Origin: Cryoendolithus antarcticus
Taxonomy: Eukaryota; Ascomycota; Dothideomycetes; Cladosporiales; Cladosporiaceae
Reading direction: 5' to 3'
Assembly: GCA_002077065.1 (NCBI GenBank)
Contig: NAJO01000014.1
Coordinates: 620,001-684,000 of the forward strand
Length of the DNA: 64,000 nt
Shown here: one piece after another, positions 32,171 to 44,312 of the stretch
Layout: every line of letters begins with the position of its first letter
How positions within the stretch are numbered: position 1 is the first letter of the stretch
Program-made: the position numbers and the translations under genes
The notes under the pieces: generated by a model
Database searches by the model: none
Seen by the model: the letters and a program-made list of their open reading frames with translations, nothing else
Told to the model about the DNA's origin: nothing

Positions 32171-33587
32171 CTAAACCGCCCTCGTCTTCTCCGCCAACTC
32201 CTGCGCCCAGGCTTCCGCCTCGACCTTCAACATCTTCTTCACATACCAAATCGTCAACAACGTCCACACCCCCGCCCAAATAAACGGCGCCGCCCACCCC
32301 ACAGCATACGCCCCATCCTTCTGCAACGTGAACACCAAAATCGTACACACCACCGCAAATCCCTGTGCCCCAAGACTCCAAAACAGTCCCAATCGCCTGA
32401 GCATAGCGCGGAAAATGTGGCTCGCTTCGTAGCGCTTATTGAGCGCTTCACGGAAATCTGTCCCGCCGCTGCCGTCGACGGCTACGACGTCTTCGATGAT
32501 CGAGTAGATACCCGGCCGGACTTGGGCGCCTTTCGGGACGGAGGAGAGGCGGAAGGGTGCGGGGAGAGAAAAGTAGCGCATTGTGTCGAGGATTAGAAGT
32601 TCGGTGCCGAAGACGTAGAGCATTGTTGGGCAGGGCATGGCGAGGAGGCGGATGGGGGGATCTTCTTGGACGGAGCCGCTGGAGTGCATTGTCAGTATCG
32701 GTCTTTGGTGCCATCTGTATGCCAGGTACTTACACTATCAGCTCGATCATGACTACCAACCACGCAAGCGTGTAATTCCAATGAAAAGAGTCAAGATACA
32801 TCCTTCTCGCGCCTATAACGCGACAAGTGCTGTTCTTCTTCCACAGCCTCCAAAATCGCACAAAGTACTCGAATATACTCAATCCGCCTATTGCTGCCGT
32901 GACAATGCTGAACACCGTATTCGCGGACATGCGGCTGGGCGTCTGCTCGTGGAGACCGTACCAGAGGCCGTAGTAGAGTGCTAGCGGCATGACTGCGCTG
33001 TCGAACACCACGATCGTCCAGAACCAGGCTATCGCGAATTTCCGCGTGCGCAAGGTGTAGTTCAGTGGAGGCGGCTCGGGCTCGAACGCAGGTTCTGCTA
33101 CCGATGTCTCCTCTGAGCGCGGCGGTGGTATTCGGTCCATTTCGTGATCCTCTCCATGCTCTCCGTCTGTGCCGCTCACAGGAAGCGCATTCGGCTCGCT
33201 CGGTCTATGCGTACTCGTCGGGCTCATCGCGTTCTGAGAAGACCTCTGCCGCGTCATGGTCAACGATGGCCGACCGTATGGCCCATCATATCGCCGGTCA
33301 AAGTCCACACTGGGTCTTGCGCCTGTTTTCGATTTGCCCGTCGTGCTTCTCCGGGGTTGCCCGAATTCTGCGGCTCCAGGTGCTGATGCATCTGGCTGAG
33401 AGGCGACTCGCGATTTACCCGTGCTTCGCAAAGCATCTATACTGCTTCGATCGCGGCCTGCGGGCGATATGGGGCTGAAGGAGGTTGTTGGGGCCGAATC
33501 GCGGCGGGGGATGTTGTGCGCGGTGTCGACTTGGAGTGGTCCATCGTGACGCTGATCGAAGTTGTGCTCCTCTGGCCTTTCCTCCAT
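32171..33587 (-). CDS. Multi-pass membrane protein, fungal, function unknown
   Basis: Exon 1 (33587-32734) and exon 2 (32678-32171) join through a 55-nt GTAAGT...CTCCAG intron, with a codon split 2+1 that gives ELIVGSVQEDPP and 453 residues. The first 190 residues are polar, Ser/Arg/Pro-rich and probably cytosolic. About six hydrophobic segments follow: FAIAWFWTIVVFDSAVMPLA, NTVFSIVTAAIGGLSIFEYF, YTLAWLVVMIELIV, the LLAMPCPTMLYVFG stretch, LGLFWSLGAQGFAVVCTILV and GWAAPFIWAGVWTLLTIWYV. No transporter or enzyme motif is visible. The architecture resembles conserved uncharacterised integral membrane proteins of ascomycetes. The start is the ATG at 33587, since the frame extends upstream only to a GTG. 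Confidence 0.75.
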
Positions 33588-34346
33588 GCTCACGGTCCCG
33601 TCGTGAAAGAGAAGGGAGGTTTATTGCCACTCGAAAAGGCCTGTCGTTCAACGCCAATGCTATGCGGATGCGGCCGGGACGCTGGAAGGGATACGAAGTG
33701 TAGTAATGCGATTACAAAGAAACTATGCGCAGCGCTGAACCAGGAGCGACTTCTATTGGAAAGCGCTCAGAAGTGTAGCAGTACAAGAACTGCAGAAGGT
33801 GTGAGAATAATGGCATTACGATTATTGAGTTCCTGGTCTTCACGCGACATTGATGAAAGTCACGGGCAAGCATCGGGCAAGGAGAGGGACGTCATCGCAG
33901 AAAGTGCTACGAGGCGCGGCGCGTCGCGCTTCCGCCGGTTTCTTGCTTCCAGTGCAGTGTTGATTCACGACAATACATTTATCGCGGGCCTGATTCGAAT
34001 CGCAGTCGTAATCACCTACATAGGCAAGTGCAGGCGAAGTGCCATGAGATACAAGCTACACTCTGCAGATCTTTTATAGTTCAACACATCCGATGGCCCA
34101 CGACCGGTAGGTTAGGTACCTCAACCCCTCACTTCAAGCAGAGCACTCCCACATAGTATCTCAAGTAGATGGACGCTGAGCTCGACAGTATAAGATGAGC
34201 AGCGCGGTAGCTCCGCTTAAGGTCCTTAAACTGCTTGCAAGGTAGGCTTCGTTGACACTCGCGGTGTTGACAACAGCGCATCTTTTCGACCACATTTTCT
34301 TGCTCTCTCAACGTAGCCTTCCTTCACTGATCCACACACTGCGAGC
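33588..34346. other. Divergent intergenic region, membrane protein and flavoprotein
   Basis: These 759 bp separate two divergent starts and should contain both promoters. A plus-strand frame (33516-34079) overlaps the membrane protein's start antisense and has no similarity to known proteins, so it is not called. No repeat or RNA gene is seen. Confidence 0.4.
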
Positions 34347-36851
<2,505 letters not shown>

Positions 36852-37306
36852 ATTGGAAGACATGCAGTCTGTCTGCATTGAGGACTATTTGGATGGAAGA
36901 AGAGGGATGCAAGGGAATCGAAGGGCTGTGGCGCGAGGGCTCTTTGCACAGCAGATTCGGCGCACATTTTCGCTGTCAGACTCCCGGCAATCACGACTGC
37001 TTGGCTTTGATACATGTATGATTGAGGCAACTTTTGTCAGACCCACGCAACTGTGACGGTATCAAGCTCGAAAGCATCAGACGCCCTCGGGTTGTGAGCC
37101 TCAGGCAGGATCGCTAAAAGCTTACCACAGCTTCCGCCACCTGCCTACAGAACCTCTACATCTTGTCTTCCCACATCGTACCAAAGTCACTATCCTGTGC
37201 CCCGTCATCGCATCACAGCACAGTGAACGCTTAACCAACGACCTGGCGATCAACTGCTGAGTGCAAACCGCCTTTCCATTATCATGTAAACACGAGTCCG
37301 GCAGCC
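36852..37306. other. Intergenic region upstream of the lipase
   Basis: These 455 bp carry no credible frame and should include the lipase promoter. No motif is called. Confidence 0.4.
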
Positions 37307-38464
37307 ATGCGCTTCTCGACAACCCCACCGGCCTTAGGCGCCACTCTATTACTACTCTCGAGTGTGGCAAGAGCCTTGATCGCTGATCAGGCCCCGCTCC
37401 TCCGCCATGCCAGCGACAACACCACCGTCTCGCCGGCACTCTTCTCCGAGCTCGAGGAGCTAGCCCGGATTGTTGATATTAGCTACTGCGTTGGCCTGAC
37501 AGGCTTCGGCATTAGCAAGCCTTTTAGCTGTCTGGGACGATGCTCAGAGTTCCCGTCTTTCGAGCTGGTTACGACTTGGAATACTGGCCAGCTCTTGAGA
37601 GATAGCTGCGGCTACATCGCGCTTGATCATGGGAAGAAGCGTGTGATTGTTGCGTTTCGGGGGACGTATAGTATTGCTAACACGGTTGTTGATCTGAGTA
37701 CGATTCCACAGGAGTACGAGCCCTATCCTGGAGGTGATGGCGACGATGGCGACGGGCAGGGGAAGTGCGAGAATTGCACTGTGCATATGGGGTTCCAGTC
37801 CTCTTGGGTTACGACTAGGGACTACATTATTCCCGAGCTCGAGAGGACTGATCTGACTTTCCCGGACTACAGAGTCACACTTGTCGGACACAGTCTAGGC
37901 GGCGCGGTCGCTGCACTCGCTGGACTAGATTTGCGAGCGCGAGGATTCGATCCGCAAATTACGACATTTGGTGAACCACGAGTGGGCAATCAGGCGTTTG
38001 TCACGTATCTCGACAAATACTTCGGACTGGGCGAATCGACTGGGCATCATCTAAACGATACAGCAATGTCCTACCGCCGCGTCACTCATATCGATGACCC
38101 TGTGCCTTTGCTCCCGCTTACCGAGTGGGGTTTCGCGATGCATGCTGGCGAGATCTTCATCACGAAGCCAGACTTATCGCCCGACATTGTCGACGTGCGG
38201 CACTGCGAAGGTGACAACGATAAGGAGTGCCTCGCTGGCCAGGACTCGACCATCGCATCCGGCGAACATCACTCTCGCAAACGCGACTTACTGGCATCAG
38301 TGAAGTCTGAGATCTCCGAAGTCAGGACTGAGTCTTGGGGTGTACCTTCGCGATACAAGCTCTGGCAGCTCTTCTTCGCACATCGAGACTACTTCTGGCG
38401 AATTGGTGTTTGCTTGCCTGGTGGTGATCCTTTGGGGGGAGGTGATAAGTACGAGCTGCGGTAG
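37307..38464 (+). CDS. Secreted class 3 lipase
   Basis: This 385-residue single-exon gene encodes an extracellular triacylglycerol lipase or feruloyl-esterase-like enzyme of the alpha/beta hydrolase class 3 family. The first 24 residues form a signal peptide (hydrophobic ALGATLLLLSSVARA). The nucleophile elbow is VGHSLGG with Ser196. The catalytic Asp is probably Asp264 in HIDDPVPLLP and the His is His359 in FFAHRDYFW, giving the expected Ser-Asp-His order. VAFRGTYS is the oxyanion-side motif. Cys pairs around residues 60-105 and 150-156 (CENC) suggest disulfides, and there are N-glycosylation sites (DNTT, CENCTV). An acidic Gly/Asp loop (GGDGDDGDG) sits before the CENC. The C-terminal 60 residues have a basic SRKRD site, which might be cut by a Kex2-type protease. 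Confidence 0.9.
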   Translation: MRFSTTPPALGATLLLLSSVARALIADQAPLLRHASDNTTVSPALFSELEELARIVDISYCVGLTGFGISKPFSCLGRCSEFPSFELVTTWNTGQLLRDSCGYIALDHGKKRVIVAFRGTYSIANTVVDLSTIPQEYEPYPGGDGDDGDGQGKCENCTVHMGFQSSWVTTRDYIIPELERTDLTFPDYRVTLVGHSLGGAVAALAGLDLRARGFDPQITTFGEPRVGNQAFVTYLDKYFGLGESTGHHLNDTAMSYRRVTHIDDPVPLLPLTEWGFAMHAGEIFITKPDLSPDIVDVRHCEGDNDKECLAGQDSTIASGEHHSRKRDLLASVKSEISEVRTESWGVPSRYKLWQLFFAHRDYFWRIGVCLPGGDPLGGGDKYELR

Positions 38465-39083
38465 TTGCCCGCGGACTGTTGCACTCGGACTACTTCCACT
38501 ATTCCAAGGGTCTGACGGCCGATGAAATATCGGCTACTGCCTGTCGGCCCCGGAATGCCCAAGGGTTTGCTTCGACAGGGCTTGACATTTCGCCAAGCAT
38601 ACCAAGACTCGGCAAACTTTGGTCAGCCCACCGCTTGAGTGATTAGGATGTTTGAACCTCGAACAACTCTGGTGCGACATCGTCGAAGCACGTACAGATG
38701 AGAAGCTCACAGAGACTTGTCCTTGATCGGAAGCTGATTGATCGGAAGCTACTACGGCAGACACTCTTAGATTCATTCATCTTTATCTTGTTGCCGAGGC
38801 AGGGGGAGTTCTGGCATCAGGCCACCTCGTGCATGCGATCGGGCGTACAGACGGTGGCTTTTGAATATATAACCTTTGCAAGGATGTGTCATTCGCTGGA
38901 TGTGTGCACCATCGCTTGCCCTCGCACCCTCCGCACTTCATGACCGCAGGTGTCAAGGGCTTTCGCCCATAACAATGCCCTCTCCGCCGACTTGTCGACG
39001 CATCTTGCGGCTGAGATGCACCTATCGACAAGGAATACTGGACGTTCAGTTGCCATTGACGATCACTCGCTGACTTTCTCACG
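38465..39083. other. Intergenic region with the first copy of a repeated element
   Basis: A 20-bp element at 38589-38608 (TTCGCCAAGCATACCAAGAC) recurs at 40433-40452 and, with one change, at 42544-42563, each upstream of one of the three cysteine-rich genes. This marks the 5' side of the triplicated unit. No credible coding frame is seen in the rest of the 619 bp. Confidence 0.6.
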
Positions 39084-40272
39084 ATGGGTGCATCTACCTT
39101 CGCCCTCCTCACTGCCAGCGTGGTGTTGGCGTTCGCTGAACGACGATCTACCCATCTTGCGGGTAACGCCTCGCTTTCGATCGAACCGATAGCTATGCGG
39201 AACTTGTTTGAGAGAGCGACGTGCGACATCGGATATACCACTTGCAGTACGCCGCGCACTGCCCGGCATGTGAAGTTCATACATCATACTCACACCGATC
39301 GTAGGTACCGGATGCTGCTCGCTATCCCACACATGCTGTGGCGATGGCTGCTGCCCGGAGATGTGCTGTGGTGACGGCTGCGCAGATTATCTGGTAAGGT
39401 GTTCCACTTGCGGGCGCGCAGCGACGCGACGCTAACGAATGTAGGACACCTGCTGTCCCGATGGAGACGTGTGTCCGTTCGCAAATGACTGCTGTCCAGG
39501 CCACGGGTGCGCATCGCCTGGGTACGAGTGTTGTGGGTATGATGGAAATGTCATGCCATTCGGCTCGGTTTGCTGCTCGTGAGCATCTGTCCGTGCTGAC
39601 ACAGCCGCTCGGCATCGATCGCTAATGCGTCAACCCAGCGATGGCGGCCATTGCGACATTGGTGAGAGCTGCTATGCATGCCGGAACTACCCTGGCGAGA
39701 TCTGCTGCACAGGCTTCGGCGCGGGCGACTCGGCGGGCTACCATACCTCTGTTGCGACGACCGCGATTTCTCGAACCACCTCGAGCACGTCATTACGCAC
39801 TTCCATCTCGAAGACGACCACCATATCCCAGACAACGTACACCACCGCCAGCACCTCTCTCCGCTACTACACAACGACATACACCTACACCTTCTACTCG
39901 TACTTCTACTCACCTCTGCCGACTGCCATCTCGCTTCGCACTACCACAGTGACCGAGACCGCGACGCTCACGGTCAGCGCGTCGAATTTGATCGCAGCGG
40001 ATGGTCTGTTCTTAAAGCTACAGATTTCTATTACAGATAAGGCAGAGTCGAGTGCTTCGGAACAGCTCGCTACTCTGAGTATGCCGGCATTTACTGCCAC
40101 CGTGGCTCCAACAGAGGGCACGCATGAGTCTGGGTCAGTAAGTGCGACTACATTCGCAGCTGCAGCGTCAGCCTCCGCAACGGCGAGTGGTGCAGACAGC
40201 GCATGGAAGCTCGACGCTGCAGTGCTGTGGGTGAAACTCTTTGCTGTCGTCGCAGCTCTACATTGTGCCTAG
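39084..40272 (+). CDS. Cysteine-rich secreted protein A, probable GPI-anchored
   Basis: Four exons (39084-39246, 39305-39393, 39445-39578, 39639-40272) encode 339 residues; all phases fit. The N-terminus is a signal peptide (MGASTFALLTASVVLAFAE). Residues 45-160 are packed with CC pairs: CDIGYTTCS, then CCSLSHTCCGDGCC, then CCPDGDVC, NDCCPGHGC, YECCGYDG and CYACRNYPGEICC. The spacing resembles granulin-like or chitin-binding mini-folds but matches no single family I can name. A Ser/Thr-rich stalk follows with a conserved YYTTTYTYTFYSYFYS segment, then about 90 residues of mixed Thr/Ser, and a hydrophobic end (AVLWVKLFAVVAALHCA) that fits a GPI signal. Exon 2 has 27 extra bases relative to B, adding a CCPEM/CCGDG insertion. 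The likely location is the cell wall or plasma membrane surface. Confidence 0.85.
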
Positions 40273-40486
40273 GAGTCAGCGTTAGAGAGTGTTACGACGG
40301 TCCATGCACAAAGACCGCGACAGAGTACCGCAGGCGTACCTAGGCGGCCTCAGGCAGCAAACATTGATCTTGTGATCAAGCCTCTGAACCTGAGCCAAGC
40401 CTGAAGCTTCTATTTCCAGATTCCCCGAATCCTTCGCCAAGCATACCAAGACACCTCGACGTCCAGCAGCTCAAACTAGAGCTCCT

Positions 40487-40777
40487 CTATTTGAGCGCCT
40501 TCGCTTCTTTGCACACCGGTCCCAGCGCTTGCGCGAATGGTGGTCGCGGGGTAGCATAATGAGGTGTGTTGCGCTCTACTGACGGCTTCATCTGAGGACT
40601 GATATGCCAGCCTTGAAGCATGCCCTTGATCGGCATCACGCCACCTTGTTGCACAGTCCAGGGACCTACAGACGGGTGGCGCTGATAATCTTCCAGTGCG
40701 CGAATCATCCGTCTGTCCATGAAGCATCGCTTGTAGCGCAACGTTGCTGCGCTGCGTGAAGATATAGCGGAGCACAT
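40487..40777 (-). CDS. Small antisense ORF, duplicated with the cysteine-rich genes
   Basis: A 96-codon frame with an ATG at 40777 reads away from gene B. It has no family I know, but its C-terminal 60 residues are matched by a broken copy upstream of gene C: both contain RHPxxGPW, GGVMP or RGVMP, then LALGPVCKxAK or ALGPVCKEAK at the end. Conservation of protein-level features between two copies that differ in DNA suggests that it was coding at the time of duplication. An upstream LRYKRCF block also matches. No signal peptide is visible. It could be a small peptide gene or the remnant of a larger one. It is divergent from gene B, with 150 bp between the starts. Confidence 0.4.
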   Translation of the reverse strand: MCSAISSRSAATLRYKRCFMDRRMIRALEDYQRHPSVGPWTVQQGGVMPIKGMLQGWHISPQMKPSVERNTPHYATPRPPFAQALGPVCKEAKALK

Positions 40778-40812
40778 CGCCTCTCCAGGAGTGCACGATA
40801 CTTTGCTACGCG

Positions 40813-40903
40813 GTCAAGTCACAAGTCGTGTGCTTGAGGTCAAGTCACAAGTCGTGTGCTTGAGGTCAAGTCACAAGTCGTGTGCTTGAGATCAAGTCAC
40901 AAG
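40813..40903 (+). repeat. 26-bp tandem repeat, three and a half units
   Basis: Three perfect 26-bp units starting at 40813, 40839 and 40865, plus a 13-bp partial unit with one change (40891-40903), sit 25-115 bp upstream of the ATG of gene B. Each unit has imperfect dyad symmetry: CAAG...CACA near one side is matched by TGTG...CTTG on the other. The position and symmetry suggest a promoter element array. Genes A and C lack it. Confidence 0.9.
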
Positions 40904-40927
40904 GGTAAAGCGCAACAGACGATTAAC

Positions 40928-42108
40928 ATGTTACTTCCCATTTTCGCTCTATTCTCGCTCTCTCTTGTTCGCACTTTTGCCCTCCAATATCCTATCTACA
41001 CAGAGGGAGATCGATCGATATCGCTCGAGCCAGCGTTGAGTCCACATCTGTTCGCCCGAGCATGTAACTCAGGATACGGAGTGTGCAGTGAGTGAAGCAT
41101 TGAGATGGACGCACTACACCTCGTGCTTACTTCGATGGTAGACACCGGACAGTGCTGTCCTGCGAATTCGCAATGTTGCGGCTATGGCTGCACTGCGGTC
41201 GAGGTGAGCCTGCGCTATACTATACCAAGTAGTACCCATAGCTGAGAGACTGCAGAACTCCTGCTGTAATGGTAATCTCTGCGCTCCCGGAAGCGGCTGC
41301 TGCCCTACCGACTCCTGTTGTCCGCCAGGTTGGGCCTGCTGTGGCAATAACGGGAAAGTGTATCCCCTCGATGGCTCGGACTGCTGCTCGTAGGTGCCTA
41401 GTCTTCTTACAGGCACGGCAAACCTTTTTCTGACGCTACCCCCACAGCGACGGCGGCCACTGCCCAGCCAATACCCGCTGCGGCTCCTGCGACGATGGCT
41501 CAGGTCTCATCTGCTGCTACGGCCCCGGCGAGTTCAGTAGTGTTGGCTTCGGCGACACCACGATAGCGACCTATACCACGCCTGCCGCCGGAACGACCTA
41601 TACACCTCCGCCAGCGCAAACAACCCCTCACCCGCCATCCTCCGCTGCAGCCGGAGCAGGAGGCGGTGCAGCAACGAACACCGAAACCACGACCGAGACA
41701 GCCTTCGTTACGTCCTCCTCAAGCTACTACCCAGCCTCAACCTCTTGGGTTTACTACACCACGACCTACACCTACTACTTCTCCTCCTACTTTTTCACCC
41801 AGCGGCCTTCGTCCGCGAGTCTGATCACGCAGCAAGTAACGCATACGACTACTTTCACTGTGAGCGCGACGGGGAGCTATGAGGCGGATGTCTCGTTTTA
41901 TAGCGTTGCGATGAGTGTGAAGAGTGATGTGGATTACAGTGCGAGTAGGCAGAGCTTGACGTTGACGAGTCCTACGGCGGCAGCGACGGCAACAACTGGG
42001 GGTGGGAGTGCGGCGGGCGCGACTTCTAGTGCGACCACCCTCAGCTGTCGGGTTGGGTGGCTGCCCGTTCTCTGCGTGAGTGTGCTAGCCATGATGGATG
42101 GCTTGTGA
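40928..42108 (+). CDS. Cysteine-rich secreted protein B, probable GPI-anchored
   Basis: Four exons (40928-41087, 41142-41203, 41256-41389, 41448-42108) encode 338 residues in the same exon layout as genes A and C. A signal peptide (MLLPIFALFSLSLVRTFA) precedes LQYPIYTEGDRSISLEPALSP, a propeptide-like stretch also seen in gene C. The cysteine-rich part reads CNSGYGVCS, QCCPANSQCCGYGCTA, SCCNGNLC, GSGCCPTDSCCPPGWACCGNNG and CGSCDDGSGLICCYGPG. The stalk has the YYTTTYTYYFSSYFF segment conserved among the three. A Ser/Ala/Thr-rich region then leads to a hydrophobic C-terminus (VGWLPVLCVSVLAMMDGL), consistent with a GPI signal. No catalytic motif is visible. A role in wall structure, adhesion or effector-like masking is possible but unproven. 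Confidence 0.85.
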
Positions 42109-42954
42109 ACGGACTCGGCGACAATCCGCGCAAAGCTCCTCTCGCAGATTGGTGTCTGTCAGAGATAAGCGGCAACCGAGAAGCGAGTCAGCGATGGTTG
42201 AGAGCTTTGACCGTGCCTACATGCTATCTGCCCCCTCGCATCATTATTGTCTCGAGTCTCGCAGACAATGCCTCAGCGTCTGCGACAGCATGCGATAGAG
42301 CCAGAGAGTGAGACTTGGTATGTGGCCTTCTGTGGCCGGCAGTCCATACGATGGCAAGCTTCGGAAAGTCTGGACAGTCATCGGTATGAAGGTAGTCGCC
42401 TGGTAAAGCGCCACCTCGGTCAACCGTCACACAGACATCTTCGGACTTGTGGCAGGGTGCAGGTACCTAGAGCTCAGGCGCCAAGCACTAGGATCTCTGC
42501 ACTTTATCGCAACCTAGATTTTCTGTTTCAGCCTCCTGAGTCCTTCGCCAAGCATACCAGGACAGATCACCCTGTTTAAGAGCTTACCTTAAGCCCCTCT
42601 AATGAGATAACTTCGCCTGTTTGCACACCGGTCCTAGCGCTAGTGGCAGCGTGGTGAAGATCTGGCTTGTCATCGACTGCAGCTCGTCAATGGGTGCCTG
42701 ATACTGGACCATACCGTGGAAAGGCATCACGCCACGCGTTGCGCATTCCCAAGGCCCTCCATGCGGGTGGCGCCGTCAATCGACGACAAGGCGATTCACT
42801 CGCCTAATAGTGTGAAGCATCGCCCGTAGCGCAACAGCGCTGCGTGATGTTATAGGAGAAGTGCATTGCTGTCCGCCGGTTGCGCAAGACTACATCCCAC
42901 CTGTAAGTATCAAGGTCGTACACACAGTATCAGCGAGCCCGACATAGTTTCAGA
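42109..42954. other. Spacer between genes B and C
   Basis: This 846-bp spacer carries the third copy of the 20-bp element (42544-42563, one difference) and the degraded antisense frame 42599-42850. No intact gene is seen. The order of element, antisense frame and cysteine-rich gene is the same as before gene B. Confidence 0.65.
42599..42850 (-). pseudogene. Degraded copy of the small antisense ORF
   Basis: Reading on the minus strand, this region repeats the small frame upstream of gene B. LRYGRCF (about 42811-42831) is followed by an in-frame stop, and RHPHGGPW, RGVMPFHGMVQ and LALGPVCKQAKLSH continue in another frame to a TAG at 42599-42601. It needs at least a frameshift relative to the intact copy. 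Confidence 0.55.
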
Positions 42955-44178
42955 ATGTTGCTCCGCGTCTTCGCCCTCTTTTCCATGTCCGCGGTCGTTT
43001 CGTCAGCACTACAGTACCCTATCTACGTCGAGGGCAACCAATCGATGTCACTCGAGTCGGCACTGAGCCCTCAGTTATTCTCCAGACAAGCCCAGACATG
43101 CAATGCCGGTTACTCTGTTTGCAGTACGCGAACCTGTGACTTTCTCAAGATGAGCCTTTACTCATCTACCTACAGGCAATAACGGCCAATGCTGTCCGTC
43201 GAACTCCCAATGCTGCGGCAACGGATGCACTGCCCTCGAGGTGCGACTACACTCCATCGTGACGGTATCAAGTACCTGCTAACACAGCACACGACAGAAC
43301 GTCTGCTGCAACGGCAACCAATGCGCATCAGGAAGCGGCTGCTGTCCCACTGATGCCTGCAAACCTGTAGGTTGGGACTGCTGCGGTAACGACGGAGAAG
43401 TATACCCCCTCGACGGCTCAGATTGTTGCTCGTAAGTCCCTAGCAACCGACAGCGCACTCGGACTGCCCAAGCTGACACCCTTTCCTTCTCAGTGACGGC
43501 GGCCACTGCCCCGCCAATACCAACTGCGGCTCCTGCAAAGACGGCTCGGGCGACATCTGCTGCTACGGACCTGGCGAGTTCAGCAGCGTGGGCTTCGGCG
43601 AAACGGCCCTCTCATCTTTCACCACGCCTCCAGCGACCTCCTCCCCTCGACCCACGCAGACCACAGCCCCCGGAACCTCCTCCACCGTCGCAGCAGGCGC
43701 TGGCGGCGTAGCGAGCACAGGTGCCTTGGAAGCCTACACCACGACCTACACGTACTACTACACCTCCTACTTCTACTCACAACAACCCTCCTCCGCGAGC
43801 CTCGCTACGACGCGGGTGTCCGAGACGACCGTGCTGGAGGTCAGCGCCACGGCGTCGTATGTGGCGGTTATATCGCTGTATGATCTCGCGACGAGCGTGC
43901 GGAGCGAGGCGGATTCTAGCGCGTCGAGACAGAGTCTGGCTCTTACGAGTCCCACTGCGAGTCCGACATTGAGTCCTGCAGCAGCTACGGGTAGTGGAGG
44001 AACAGCGGCATCTGAGGCGGTGATAGCGGCGCCGGTGTGGTTGTGGGCAATGATGTGCATCGTGGCAGCATCTACGGTCATACTGGTGTTGGAAGAGACC
44101 GTCTGTGGCTCAAGGGCCTGCGAGTGCGCTTTGAGAACCTTGGTCCGGGAGAGCTTACACGAGCGATCGCGATCGTGA
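42955..44178 (+). CDS. Cysteine-rich secreted protein C, membrane- or GPI-attached
   Basis: Four exons (42955-43123, 43176-43240, 43298-43431, 43494-44178) encode 350 residues. Exon 3 is 134 bp, exactly as in genes A and B, and all intron phases agree. The signal peptide is MLLRVFALFSMSAVVSSA, followed by LQYPIYVEGNQSMSLESALSP. Cysteine motifs include QCCPSNSQCCGNGCTA, VCCNGNQC, CCPTDACKP, WDCCGNDG, CGSCKDG and ICCYGPG. It lacks one CC pair of gene B, where CCPP became CKP. The stalk holds YTTTYTYYYTSYFYS and the SSASLATTRVSETTVLEV block. Unlike A and B, the hydrophobic segment (VWLWAMMCIVAASTVILVL) is followed by about 30 polar residues, so the copy may be a one-pass membrane protein or have a shifted 3' end. 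Confidence 0.82.
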
Positions 44179-44312
44179 TTGCGAGGTATCGTTATTTGTA
44201 CATCACTGCTGAGTTCCATGGGCGGTGTACTGTAATACCATCCTATCTCGAATGTACCTTCTGCAGATCCATCGCCGTTCTCACCGCCCGTAGACTTCCC
44301 GATTGACTACCC

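Larger units (their letters stand above)
40273..40927. other. Spacer between genes A and B
   Basis: This 655-bp spacer holds the second copy of the 20-bp element (40433-40452), the small antisense frame 40487-40777 and the 26-bp tandem repeat 40813-40903 next to the start of gene B; these are described separately. Confidence 0.7.

Noticed and set aside
40813..40903. CRISPR array
   Set aside because: The units abut directly without spacers, and the organism is a fungus.
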